Shown here piece after piece: positions 20,244 through 32,672 of a stretch of 64,000 nucleotides of DNA (positions are counted from its first letter, which is position 1; every line of letters starts with the position of its first letter). The translations under genes and the position numbers were made by a program. The DNA is taken from positions 328,991,920-329,055,919 of the forward strand of contig NC_073692.1 in NCBI RefSeq assembly GCF_029784155.1. Reading direction: 5' to 3'. The stretch is from Uranotaenia lowii (taxonomy: Eukaryota > Arthropoda > Insecta > Diptera > Culicidae). The notes beneath the pieces were generated by a model. That model worked only from the letters and a program-made list of their open reading frames with translations, had not been told where the DNA came from and made no database searches.

Positions 20244-23200
20244 CAGGGACCGAAAACAGCACGAACACAGTACGTGCAACACAATTTTTTGACACGGCAC
20301 ACTGAAAACGAAACCGTGTTGTGTTTGTGTTGTTCAAATTAGTTGTGTTGCGCATGATACATAACACAGTCTACATTAAAAAACATTGTGTGCAACATCT
20401 AATCGAAAGTGTTGACACAGATGACGATGTGTGTGACACTTGAATGTAGCACAACACATTAATTGTGTTGTGTTCAGATTAGACACAGTGTTTACAGAAC
20501 GAACACATATTACTTATTATAGCTATGGCGGCACAACTTTCCCGTATGTTTGGGTAACGTGCCGCTATTAAGCCTACCCCTCTTCTGATTGTTTATGAAA
20601 TTAAAGGGACGGGTTGTAACACGGGTTTATCTGACAAATGGCCCAGAATCTGAATCAGGGGCGGTCCTAGAGTTGGCTCTTGTAATTTAAAAAATTAGTG
20701 AAAACTTTTAACAAATTTTCTCAATACACTTATTTATATATCCTTTCATAAAACAATTTGCGAATCTTAGATGGTCACTGTGAAAAAGTGTTGATAAAAA
20801 GGTTTTTTTCGTAATTTTTACAATCGGTAGTTTAAAAAACTAAAACTTTAAGAATTCTTTAAAGAAGTTTCCGATATGAATATCATTTCACAAATGAAAA
20901 TTAAACAAACATTTTCGTAGAAGAAAATATAAAAAAAATCTTCAAGTTAGCCTCAATATTTTTTCTGGGCATCTTCATATCAGCGTAACACCCTTACTAA
21001 AATTTTACAATTCCAAAACAATTATTTAAGAAAAGTGTTCTTTAATAAATGCTGCGAATTAAAAACTGAATATACAATTATTTTTCCGAAGTATATTGCT
21101 GAATCGTTGTTCGAAAGTATCGAATTATTATTAATTCTTGTTCCAATTCTTCATTTTTAAATTTAATTCTAAATAAGATCTTCAAAATCATATTCTTAGG
21201 TATGAAGTTTTTGACACTTCATTTTTATTTGTTTTTCTTGAATTTCGAGCTCTCATACTATATTTTTTTATTCTATTGTATCTGAATCCAAAGAAATAGT
21301 AACTAATTTGCAACGAATAATTTAAAAATGTGAAAAGAAGTTTTTTTCATGCTCTCAATATTTTCAAACTTTTTGTATAATGTTTGAATTAAAATAAAAA
21401 ATATTTAATATAGAAATAATTTCTGAAAGTTAATACTATTTCAATATTTCAGTGGAAAGTCATAATTAATTGCAATTGAAATAACCAAACATTCAGATTC
21501 AGAGTAGATTTTTTAAACTTAATTATTAAGCTGGATTTCTGCTCAAAATTTGAAATATTATTGTGTAGATGAGCCAAAAACAGTACATATCGGAGATATA
21601 ATTGGTGTGAATCCTGAAATCCAGCCGTTTTGGTCAAAAATTAGAAAAATGTCTTCCGAATGTTTAACTTGAGCGATTGCCTTGTTTCCGAGAAAATAGT
21701 CAGGGATGACGAAATACTTTTATCTCAACTAGAAACCTCACCTAATCAAAGCAGGTGAAAAACACTATTTTTTGAGCTTCGAAGCATAACTTATATCAAG
21801 TTTCAATCAATAATCTAAGTTTGAAATTTTTAATGTTATTTTTTATTACCATAAAATCCCCACAATTTAAATTGATTTTTATAATTTGAATAATAATTTG
21901 GTCTCAGAACAACTTTATCGTATCCATTTCTTACTTAATTAATTTAATTTTGAAAGTTTTAAATTAATGAATGGATTTTTTTTTTAAACTATTGGTCATT
22001 ATTAAAAACTACTAAACTACAAATTATTAAACTTTTTGCCGATACTGAGGGGTTAGCTCAAACTTTTGATCGTTAACATAAATAGCTATTTCATCATTTT
22101 TATCTATAAAAGACACTATGCAAATTTTAGCACAAAATTTAAAGAAATGTGTTTTGATATTTATGAAAAAAGATTCAAATGCAACAAAAATTTTCAAATT
22201 CGGTCCACCCAACTCTGAACTGATCAGGTTTAAATATAAAGTGCGATTTTTCGGAAATTTTCCAACTTTAAACCAAGTTTAAGTCATATTAAGTTAACAT
22301 ATATATTTTGTCAATAACATACGAAAAAGGTTTTGCTCATCGACTTTAGAATGAGATCAAAAGAAATGCAATATGTAATAAGATTACTGAGATATGGCCA
22401 AACAAATTAGCTTTTGTTTGAGGGGGTGATCCCAAACTTATGGCCGGCAGCGTATATGGTCAGCAAATTCGAAATCAACGCTGTAAGTACCTCAACAAAA
22501 GTTATTTGGTGAAATTTGGTCCAGCGAATTGCAAGTTACAACTGTTTTAGTTCGGTGGACTCATTTTTTTTTCAATTTTAGCTATTAAGTGATTAATAAA
22601 ATCTGTTATTGAACAAACACCCCACGGAGTGGAAAAATTTGAGAATTCGAAAGTACACCTACTAGGAAAAGTTCTTAGTTTTTATATAAAATCCTGCGTT
22701 TGCGAGTATTTTGTAACGGTTTTTTGCCACCCGGGGGGGGGGGGTGTTATCACCCCGATCACCCCCCCCCCCATCCATAGGACCGCGCCTGATTTGAATA
22801 TGATTAATTATCATGCGTACTAATCTGAAATAATTATATTTTTTCCGAACATGCACCCATTCTGAACATACACATGAGAATTCGAGCCTTGTAACAGCAA
22901 TCAAAATTTTAAACAAAATTTTTAGGGTTTCTATACGACGGGCCGGGCGGCTTGAATTTCAATTTTTTTTTTTTCTTTAAAAACAATTTGTTCTGAATCA
23001 ACTTCATTTGAATGTGGATGGCGAAGACTCTCCGCGCGTTTTCCCGATTCCGACGTTATATAAAAGAAAACTAGGAAACTGTGTTGCTTTTCAAAAACAC
23101 AGTGCTGTCTCCCAACACAACACGTTTAAAAACTGTGCTGTGTTCGTACAGCACGGCACCCAAATTGTGTCGTGTTACAATGAAGTGTCGCACACAATTT

Positions 23201-23274
23201 TTTTGTATCAGCACATGAGATTTCGTGTTGCACGTACAGTGTTCACAGTACAGTGTGTTTTTTTTCGGTCCCTG
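20244..23274. mobile_element. Non-autonomous hAT-type element, 3.0 kb
   Basis: The left end begins CAGGGACCGAAAACAGCACG, and the right end in reverse complement begins CAGGGACCGAAAAAAAACAC. Both contain ACGTGCAACAC slightly inside. Flanking 8-bp repeats are TTGTGAGC (20236-20243) and GTGTGAGC (23275-23282), with seven of eight matching. CAGGG ends plus an 8-bp duplication fit hAT. The outer 200-270 bp on each side are dense in CAACAC/GTGTTG words, likely subterminal transposase-binding repeats. No transposase frame is visible. Much of its length is a second hAT-type element (20656-22791). Confidence 0.85.
20656..22791. mobile_element. Second hAT-type element nested in the first, 2.1 kb
   Basis: The left end CAGGGGCGGTCCTAGAG and the right end in reverse complement CAGGCGCGGTCCTATGG form a short TIR. 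Flanking 8-bp repeats are ATCTGAAT (20648-20655) and ATTTGAAT (22792-22799), with seven of eight matching. The right end contains G- and C-runs (22733-22772). The interior is AT-rich and non-coding. The arrangement shows a hAT element inserted into another hAT element. Confidence 0.78.
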
Positions 23275-23282
23275 GTGTGAGC

Positions 23283-23639
23283 CTCCATTCTCATAGCAAA
23301 AGAAATCCTTCATGAACAAAACTGTGATACGCATCACTCCAGCTACTACGCATGCTACCTCCTACGCATGTTAAACTGCATGTTGAAATCCACATTTTCA
23401 GGCCACTCTATTACCCTCTGCTGATTTTGGATTCCCGAGTTGTTCGCCATTTTCCTAGTAATTGCGGCTGTACTTAAACTACGTTTGGAAATTGCAAATT
23501 GCAAAGATATGTCGGATCCTCATTTCTATGGGCGATTATGCAATTGCTGCCCAGACGACACTATTGAGGCGTTGCGCACGTTCAGAGCGTTGCGCACTAA
23601 CAAAAACGAACCCCACTGCTTTTCTTGAGTCTGGCTTTA
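23283..23639. other. Host flank of the hAT element, no gene
   Basis: This segment continues sequence interrupted by the hAT insertion. Two 62-66 codon frames overlap here without recognisable features. The degenerate R1-like fragment to the right may extend into this stretch. Confidence 0.35.
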
Positions 23640-23890
23640 TCAGCCGTTCGATGACAGTTTGAATGGCCTCGACTGTGCATCGCTCTTTTCGTGATTAATG
23701 GACATTTACGATAATCTCATCCAGAACCTTTTCCAATCGTATCCAGTAGGCATACTAATTGGCGTGTATGTCGATGGATCCCCCAATGGCTTTCCTGGCT
23801 TGGGCAGCAGAACCAGCTTCTATCGTTTCCATATCTCTAAGGATGCTCAAATAATCAACTTGAAGCATCTTTGAGATTAGATACTCCATG
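23640..23890 (-). pseudogene. R1-like non-LTR reverse transcriptase fragment
   Basis: On the minus strand 23830 down to about 23720 reads KLVLLPKPGKPLGDPSTYTP and then ISMP. This matches the well-known start of R1/I-type RT domains, a KPGKP block followed by YRPI. One base shift further on gives LDTIGK and LDEII, the next expected block. The fragment is frameshifted and truncated on both sides. It has no link to the RTE elements on the plus strand. Confidence 0.65.
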
Positions 23891-25590
23891 TTTGAAGAAC
23901 TACAGGTTATCTATGAACTCCTTACCAGTAAAAAGTACTTCACATATAGAATCAGAAATGTGGAACATGTTGCAGAGAAAATATCCACTGCACGAATCAA
24001 AATTCAATTCGGGTGAAAGGTGAGAGTGATGTCGCTGACACCAGATTATTAACAAGCCAAATGAAAACTGTCTTGATTGAATCACCTATTGGTATCTGAA
24101 ATTCTATCTTAAATATTTTCATTTTGGTTTTTGTCATCATTGTTAAATTGCTTACCCTTATTTACTGTATCATAATATTTTATTTTATACAAACAATGAC
24201 TGTTGATCGATTTAGCTGAAAAAATACAAACGCTACATTTTACTGGTCCTCAGTTGAGAGCCAATTAATTTGGGACTCAGTTTTGATTCCGAAATTTATC
24301 CGCCTTATTGACAGCAAGAAAATTATAATGTCCGTAATAAATAATTCATTGAGTTCCTACCTCTCAATCTGAATGTTTGATTTATAATTCAGTACAATTT
24401 TGAAAAACTAATAAATAGTAGAATAATAAATGTGCAGTATGCAGAACGCAAAGCTCTTTAATCCTATTTGCCGCTGGAAGTGTTCGTGATATAATGCTGG
24501 TTGGTTCACTAAAACGTATAAATTTTTGCAAAATAATCTCAGAAACGACCGTGTTTGTCGCCCGGTTATTTTTTTTTTAAACGCCCAACAAGTGTGCATG
24601 AGAAATGTCTAAAACAACTGTAATGGCTTATTTGGCATTTTTGAGGAAAATTAACCTAAAAAGCGACCATTTTTTAAGACTAGTTTTCCTATCTTAATCC
24701 GTACACGAGAGCAAGTGTGCGTGAGAAATAATTTAACCAAATTCTTTGATTATTTTTTTTTAAATCATAGTCCGATAGTAATTGGTTTACAAAATGAATC
24801 CATTATTCAAAAAAATTTAATTTTGATAAAGGTTGATTAACATGTATCTTAACCGCTGCCCAGTAAATAAGAAATAATTTCGCAGTTACTAAACTTATTT
24901 ATCGAATTCAATGCTTTCCAAAACCACCAACACGAATTTTGAATGGTTACAGAACATTACTATCATGATGCAAACGAAGGACATTTTTATTTTTTTGTCG
25001 TTGCAGGGAATGATAAATATCATATGTCTGTGTAAGTGAATTCATTTTTTGTTTTGATTTTGATGTGACGAATTCACGTTCGTTTTTCATACCCATTGAC
25101 ACGTGCAATATTCAAAAAACTTGACCAAAAATATTGAAAAAAAAAAATCTTATCACCGGAGATGTCAGAAAATGGTTATTATTCAACAACAATACAATAA
25201 AGAAGTGGAGCGGAAAATCTCACGTTCTCATTCGCTCAAAGGTCAAATTGGTTTGATAAAATCATCGACCAGTGATTGGGCTACAAAATTTGATTCCTAG
25301 AAATGATCATTATAATTTTTTTTATAGTCTATATTAAAGCTTTTGATTTGCTTGTGCTTTTTTAGATCTGATTTTTTGCGAAGGTGCCTTTTTATTTTTC
25401 CTTGATTTCACATTATGTCAACCAAGATCATCCAAAAAATATCTTTGATAATTCATCGTTGTTGTTGTTGTAAGTTATGTGCAACTACAAAAAGTTTACT
25501 GGTGAGTTTAATCATTTGATAGAGCGTTATGCAATATTGCAAGTATTATTCGATTTTATGTTAATTAATCAAAATTGAGTTATGAGTTTT
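23891..25590. other. AT-rich sequence, no gene recognised
   Basis: Only minor repeats are visible, such as AAGTGTGCATGAGAAAT at about 24591 and AAGTGTGCGTGAGAAAT near 24714. A motif GTGACGAATTCACG at 25065-25078 belongs to the palindromic series described separately. Confidence 0.35.
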
Positions 25591-25593
25591 GTT

Positions 25594-25607
25594 CAGGATC
25601 GCCCCTG
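25594..25607 (+). mobile_element. Possible solo hAT-type terminus
   Basis: CAGGATCGCCCCTG resembles the right end of a hAT element (reverse complement CAGGGGCGATCC, similar to the TIR at 20656). I could not find a matching left end or an 8-bp duplication in the window, so this is only a candidate truncated end. Confidence 0.3.
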
Positions 25608-25739
25608 ATGGCAGAATCGATAGCATCAGAACTTTCCCCAATAGAATTATAAAACACACTCATTCATAAAACATTACAGCGATTTAGTGGACTGTTTTTT
25701 ACGACTTAGATCTAATTTCATATGACTTATTCTGACACA

Positions 25740-25990
25740 AAACGTTTCCCTTATGGACTTCTGACTATGGCCATGCTGGCCTCTGATTTGTTACCGTCTC
25801 CGATGCTGACTGGTTGAGAAAAGAGACCGAGTCAAGGAGCGCCGGTGGCTCGATCCTTCGGAAAAACCTTTTCGTGTCCGAGGAAAACCGATGATTTTGC
25901 CGCACATTACCGCAGTTAATGCGCGCAGCATTGCCATGTTGCTACTGGGCCTTTTCTAGTGTAAGGGTGGTTCAACGGAGCTCCTTCGTT
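25740..25990. other. GC-richer island, no gene recognised
   Basis: The stretch includes GGAGCGCCGGTGGCTCGATC and is clearly GC-richer than its surroundings. No open frame or repeat was recognised. It may be unique host sequence. Confidence 0.3.
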
Positions 25991-27518
25991 CCAGAACAAG
26001 TTTCTTCAGACATCGTTTAAAGTGGGTTTCCTAATGTCAAACGGTTCTGTCGAATTTGATGTATTTTTTATAAGCTTTATGATTGAATTCTAACGCTAAC
26101 TACATTTCGTTAATGCGCTCTAATTCAAAAAATGGTTCTTTAGTGGTTTTCGATATGGTTCGTGATATTTTTTTATATCAAAAGTAGGTGATCAAAAAAG
26201 AAAGTTTTCATCAATTATCAAAATAGTTATGGTTGTGTAAGATTTTTTTCCTTTTGTGTATGTTGCCGTTAATATCACGAAAACCAGTCGATAGCGGGTG
26301 GTCAGTGGTCAGTTTGTGTTCTGGTGTCTGCGGTGATGTACTTAAACTAATGACACATTCCACATGCTTGAATTGCTCACAAATGATTTTTATCCGTTAT
26401 CGTATCAAAAAATCTCAAACTCGTTAATAATTTTGATAATTCAAATCACACAAAACCAATGAAAAAGAAAAATAAAATTTTTTTGAAAGCCAATTTTTTT
26501 TTGGAAAATGTATAAATGTTGACAACTTTAACAAAATAATTAATTAAAATATATGAATTGAATTTATTTAAAACGTTAAAAAGCCAACAAATACTGCTTC
26601 ATTGTGTAGAAAAGAGATTTTTTATATGCAATTGGATTGTTAGCGAACAAAAACAGTGGCAAATGAGTGAATTCACGTCACATAAAAGGAAACTTTTTAT
26701 TTTACGATATGATTTTAACATTATACAACAATAAAAAATACGATCTTCCTTGAAAATGCTGAAACGATTCTGAAACCCTCAATTTTTAAGAAATCGATTG
26801 GAATCCAGCTGATTAACTACAGCACGAATAAATGAATTCACGTCACAAAATTTGATTATTGTAAAAAAAATGTATAGGAAAATATGCCCTGAAAGCTGTT
26901 TTGACTCTCCACATGGTCGAATTTTTACAAATCCAACATAATTTAGTTGATTTTTTTATTTGTTCGTTATTTTCAAATTAGAAAAAAACCAATATATTGC
27001 TATTCAAGTGCCAGTCAAAATAAAAAAAAAGTTGGCAAAATATTACTTTTAAATTTGTATATGAAACTTTAAGGGCTCTAAAGGTTTGTTCAGCATAACT
27101 AGAAATTTCGCAACGTGAATTCAGTACACTACCCTGAACTGTTTTAACTGAGTGAATTCACGTCACAATTTTAAAGAAGCATAACTTTGTTCTTTGTTCT
27201 TCAATCGAGAAGCTATGAACATCAAATTGTGGGTAATTGTTTTCTCTAAAACTCTACAACAGTAATATTCTATTTCCACATAGAGAACAGGTAAATCGGA
27301 GTTGTATGTATTGAAGTCAAAATGGTCAATTCTAGCGGGAATTCACGTCACAAAAGTAATCCATCACAACACAAACAACTAAGACTTTTTAAAGATCAAA
27401 TTTAATTCATTTTGAAAAAGAAAATCAGTTTGCTACTATTTCTTCAATTTCAAGTTAATTGGTTGATCTCTAGAATAATAACAGTTCCGAAAAGTCCGGA
27501 TAAGCGATTCCACGTCAC

Positions 27519-28810
27519 GGTGGAATGTGTCTAATGGGATCAGGCTTTAGAGATGATTATGAGAGACACCTTTTTTCGGCACTTGGCTTAGCACATGTTG
27601 CACAGTCCAAAACATTGTGTCTTACGGTTGAACATTCTAAAAAATACCCTTGTACATGTTTTTATATTTACTTAATGAATAAAAAAATTTAAAATTTCAT
27701 AATGTGAAATGATGTTTGTCAATATCTAAATAATTGATACATACCATAATTTGTTGCTCAGATTTGCTGAAAAATTCCCCATCAATCCAACAACGATCAA
27801 TCTAGACTCTCACCATGACAACACAACAACCCAAGCCAACCGATTAACTTCACTTCACCGACAAGTTTCAGCAACCATTTGATTGGAAATCACCTAAAGA
27901 TGTGGGTAGAAAAGAATTAGCCAATCAGTGTGTCTGTGTGTGTATTTGGAAGTCATCATTTAGGGTATAAACAACCGAGACGTAATTCCAGATGACAGTA
28001 AAGAACGGATTTTTATGGACAGGATTTTGCGGGACGAAATTCTTTCGCCCATTGGAGCTGCTTTCGGTCCAGATGGGTTGAGCATTGTCTTGATCGGATT
28101 ATGAGCGTCAAATGGCAATTTATACTGGGGCTATAATTTGGAGGTTTTAATGATTGTTTATCGATATAAGATGGCATGTTTTTACGGGAACTGCAGCAAA
28201 TAAAAAGGAGAACGTTTTTCAGCAGCTTGGTTCTTCGGTGAGATTAATTGCAGATTTGGCGTTTAAAGAAATCAAGAACCGTCAACTCAGGAGAAATGAA
28301 ATCAGGTTTAAAAAATTATAATTTGAAAGTTCTTTCTTTCTTTATTTAAGAAAGTAGTAAGTCCGGCACTACAGGATGAGTTTGACGCTCACGTGTTTGT
28401 TATGCAACACTGTTAAAAAAAATTAGTTGAATTCCAAAACTAGAACTCTTCATCAGATGCTATAAAATCGACTTTGGCTAGCTTAAAATAACTTCTACCA
28501 TAACCAAAATTTATGAGCCATGTTTCGATCCTTTAACTGCAACCGTTTCGTTCTTTTTCTCAAATGCGGTACAGTGATTTGCTCGTCTCGACCAGCCAGA
28601 AGCTGCCAAAAATAAAGCATAAAAGTTTACTACGCCACACGGGTTGGTCGTTAAACTGATTTCATTAGCAGGTTGTAGCAAAACTTCAAATTGAATTTTG
28701 TGAATGCCCGGATGACAAATTTGGATTGATATCGAAGCATTGAACCCTGCGTTGGTAAATACAAGCTTATTGTTAGATATACCTATCCTTGAAAAATTAA
28801 ACTAAACAAA
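27519..28810. other. Unique sequence, no gene recognised
   Basis: No repeats, ends or coding sequence were recognised. A (TG)n run lies near 27927. Confidence 0.35.
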
Positions 28811-30754
28811 TCTATATATATAAAAATGAATGTTTGTCTGTCTGTCTGTTCCCTATAGACTCGGAAACTACTTAACCGATCATCGTCAAAATTGGCATCT
28901 GAGGGTTTTTGAGGCCGGGGATGGTTTCTGTAATAGTCAAAACTCCATCCGACTTAAGGGAAGGGGGGCTTCCATACAAAATTTGTAGTTTTTCGAAACA
29001 AATTAAAGTCATGACATCCATTTTCTTGAGATTTTTTTTTCCTTTGGGCGGTTTGTTTTTCGTCTCTATGGTCGAGGCGTCGCGAGCCAAAGGAAAGTAG
29101 CCCAGGCATAGCATACTGATCAGTAGGAATATTTTGGCGCGTATTTCTCAACCAAACATATTTTCTTTGAGGGGTTTGTTTTTCGTCTCCATGGGAGAAC
29201 AAACGTCGTCGCAAGAGGATAGTAACCAAAGCACACTATTCATTGATTGCTGGAAAATTTAACAATAAGGCGCCTGTTTCTCAAACACGTGGGGGCGATA
29301 TGCAACCTAGATGTGTTTTTTTCTTGCTTATTTGATTTGTACACAGCACGTGGTAATAAATGACGCCTAGATGTGACACGGATTGATATTTTATCAATCG
29401 AATCAAAACCAATTGAAAGATTTGCAAAAATACTTCAATATTTAGTGCGTGTTAATGTAGGCAGCATTCGACTTTTCATTCAAGGAACATCAGAACATGT
29501 TCAAACGTTCAACTTTTTCTGTTAAAAAAAAATTAAAAATTATGTTTTCTTCTAGAAATTGTTACTTTGGCCCGAATACACAGCTGAAACGAATCTAGAA
29601 ATGAAAATGGGAGCTTTTTATTTTAAATAATTCTGAAAAAACCATCGTACTTTTTGCTTACATACCAATTTAAGTACGTACTTAACATGAAAAGTGTTTT
29701 TGTATTACATGGCTGCATAAAAGAGACTTTTGATCCGCTTCGTTTTTGAAAAGCGAGACTTTAGTTAGAACTGATATTCAACTGGACGCAAAATTTTTAA
29801 AAGAAATTTTTAGTTTACCCTTAAAGTGTTAAAAACAATATTCCTTTCTGTCAACTTACACGGTGGGGCAAGGGCAAACGTCGAACTTTTAAGAAATTCA
29901 TTTTCAAAATGATGCAATATGGTGGAAAGACCAGAAGGGGTATTCCGAATGTTGAAAGTGCAGTGGATATTGAACAGCATTCGTTAAAAGTGGAGTAACC
30001 AACATAAATTTATATTGCAGGAATACTGCAGATCGATCAGTGAAACTTGATAGTACAAAAAACAGGAATTCGTATTAAATCCATTTTAAAGCCATTACTC
30101 TGACGCATCTGTAAATAAGCTTTGCATTGACACTTGCCCCAATATACGAGACAAATGTTAACTTAGAAATTTGTTTTTGCCAACATTTTTGAATATTTGA
30201 TTTTCAAAGAGAAAATAAAAAAAAAACGCTGAGAACTTATTTAGTGACTGGTTTTTTTTTAAATATTTATATGTTTACTGTACTAAATTTATTTAAAAAA
30301 AAAACAGAAATTTGCACTGTATTTAAAACATAACTTATTTAATATATTTTTCATTACCATGATAAGTGCTGTTTGGGTATCGAGCCGGTTAAATTTGCCT
30401 ACCTTCTTCAAGCAGTGGGGGACAAAATTGAAAAAGATGGGAGAGCTCCCATGTTAATTTAAGATAAAGAGCTTTTCAAAGAAGGGACCATATTTTAAAA
30501 AGTTTTTTTGGGTACAGAGTACAAATTTCAGATCTTGAAAAAAGAGTTTAGAGATCAAGTTTCAATAAATAATATATACCATCTTTGAATTGCAATTCAG
30601 AACTGCAGCTGCAGCTCTCATTTCAAAGTTGTTGGTTCTGAAGTATGATGAGGTTTGATTTAAAAAAATGCTCTCTAAAATCTAAATTTGAATAAATTTT
30701 TCCAAATTACATTTATTTCCGGAAGGTGTAGCAAAGCACAACGGGTCAGCTAGT
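28811..30754 (+). mobile_element. Helentron-like non-autonomous element, copy 1
   Basis: The start TCTATATATATAAAAATGAA, followed by TGTTTGTCTGTCTGTCTGTT and CTATAGACTCGGAAACTACT, and the end GCAAAGCACAACGGGTCAGC followed by TAGT are the termini I associate with Helentron/Helitron-related elements of insects. It lies between T residues without a TIR. The interior (28990-29430) has internal diverged repeats with GGGGTTTGTTTTTCGTCTC and GGCGCGTATTTCTC. A second copy in reverse orientation lies at 43135-45265. No Rep/helicase coding sequence is visible. Confidence 0.68.
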
Positions 30755-30929
30755 TTAGAATAAAGAAAACTCTATGTTGATTTGTTTCGACAATACTAGT
30801 TAAAGACCTACTTTGTTATAAAAAGAACTAATACACACACAAACAAAGGATCTCACTGAAACTTCATGTCTTCATTCACAAATAAGACTCTTCTTCAATA
30901 ATGAGCTTCAAGCTTTCCAATAAATGGCT

Positions 30930-32640
30930 TTGTCAAAGCAACCTACAAAAAGTTCTGGAAATTTGTCAACTCAAAACGGAAGGAATCCGGTCTGCCTGCG
31001 GTACTCCAACTAAATGACACAATTGCCACCTCTCCTGCCGAAAAATGTAACCTCTTCGCGATGCACTTTTCCAGTGTTTTCTCTGATCTATCGCCAACTG
31101 CTGATCAAATTTCCGCAGCCTTCACTCGATTGCCCATCGATGTGCTGAATCTGGATGTTTTTTCTATAAGCGAGGAAATGGTTCTAGAAGCCATTGGTAA
31201 ACTGAAGTATAATACTACATCAGCCGGACAGGATGGAATTCCAGCTTGCGTTCTTAAAAAGTGTCGCACTCTTTTAGTGAAACCACTTACTCACATCTTT
31301 AACCAGTCCCTCGAACAGCAAAAATTCCCCGACGCCTGGAAAAGATCGTTTATGAGCCCAGTCCATAAAAAAGGGTGATAAGCAAAATATTCTCAACTAC
31401 CGTGGTGTCACATCACTAGCTGCCTGCTCGAAGGTACTAGAGAGGATCGTAAACGATGTTATTTTCTCCGCTTGTCGGAACTGGATCTCTGAAAATCAGC
31501 ACGGATTTTTCCTTAAACGTTCGGTAACCACGAATCTGACAGTTTTCACATCATATTGCATATCAGAAATGGATGGCGGAAAACAAATTGATGCAATTTA
31601 TACTGATATTTCGGCTGCATTCGATTCAGTGAATCACGATATTCTCCTGAAAAAATTGCAACGTTTGGGATGTTCTGAACGACTATGTGCTTGGATAAAA
31701 AGTTATCTTACGAATCGCCGTTTAGCTGTTAGAATTGGTTCTGCAGAATCTCCTGATTTTATTTCGAAGTCTGGGGTTCCACAAGGCAGCAATTTGGGCC
31801 CTCTGTTGTTTACAATGTTCTGCAATGATATTAATTTGCTTCTTATTGGCTGTGGAGTACTCCTGTATGCGGATGACCTAAAAATATTTTTGGTCATAAA
31901 CAGTTTAGCTGATTGTTACGAGTTACAAGGCTTCCTGGACATGGTTGTGAACTGGTGTGCTGATAATTTACTGGTTTTAAGCGTTGCTAAGTGTTGTGTT
32001 ATTACATTTGGTCGGAGGAAACATCCATTCATATATGAATACAGCAAACTGGGTGAGTCACTGCAACGTGTGGATCAGATAAAGGATCTTGGAGTTTTAT
32101 TGGACAGTCATATGACTTTTAAGCCCCATTACTCAGTGGTACTCGGAAGGCCAACAGGATGCTGGGATTCATTATACGCCTTAGTACAGAATTCACCGAT
32201 CCCGTCTGCCTGCGAGTTTTGTACTGCTGCCTGGTTCGATCCATATTGGAATCTGCAAATCTGGTATGGTGGCCGTTTTAGGCTTTGTGGGTTGCGCGTT
32301 TCGAAGCAATTCAACGGCGATTTGTGCGGTATGCTCTCCGTGAACTACCTTGGGAAAACCCGTTAAATCTACCGCCTTATCCACAACGATGTGCTCTGCT
32401 TGGACTCCATACTCTGGCGGATCGTTATTCCATTGGTCGATCACTGTTCGTGGCAAAGATCTTGAGAAATGAAATTGACTGCTATTGGCTATTTTCCCGT
32501 TGTAACATTTGTGCTCCAGAACGAACCCTTCGTAAAAGAGACTGGCTCTCACTGGAACCACGAAGTACGCGCTATGGCAGTAACGACCCCCTTCGTTCCG
32601 CAAAAATATGCTTCCTCCGTTATTATACCCTATTTATGTA
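30930..32640 (+). pseudogene. CR1-like non-LTR retrotransposon 1 (RT region)
   Basis: Reading in order: FVKATYKKFWKFVNSKRKES and NLFAMHFSSVF before the RT; GQDGIPACVLKKC; PVHKKG followed by a frameshift at about 31374; LNYRGVTSLAACSKVLERIV; AIYTDISAAFDSVNH (motif A); SGVPQGSNLGPLLFTMF (motif B); LLYADDLKIF with YADD at 31866-31877; DQIKDLGVLLD; and, after a further shift near 32290, the C-terminal LPWENPLNLPPYPQRCALLG block. The elements lacks its 5' half (no endonuclease), as is usual for 5'-truncated copies. Its 3' tail continues after the foldback insertion at 33500-33545. Confidence 0.85.
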
Positions 32641-32672
32641 AACCTAGATTTAATTTTTATTCATTCAGACAC

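Larger units (their letters stand above)
25065..27518. repeat. Spaced palindromic motif series (GTGAATTCACGTCAC)
   Basis: The motif GTGAATTCACGTCACA or a close variant occurs near 26668, 26833, 27152 and 27338, with weaker forms at 27113 (ACGTGAATTCAG) and 27503 (GATTCCACGTCAC), and an inverted form at 25065 (GTGACGAATTCACG). Spacing in the dense part is about 165-190 bp or twice that. The intervening sequence is AT-rich and only weakly similar between units. The extended motif is nearly self-complementary. This may be a decayed tandem repeat or the subterminal repeats of an element; function is unknown. Confidence 0.6.
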
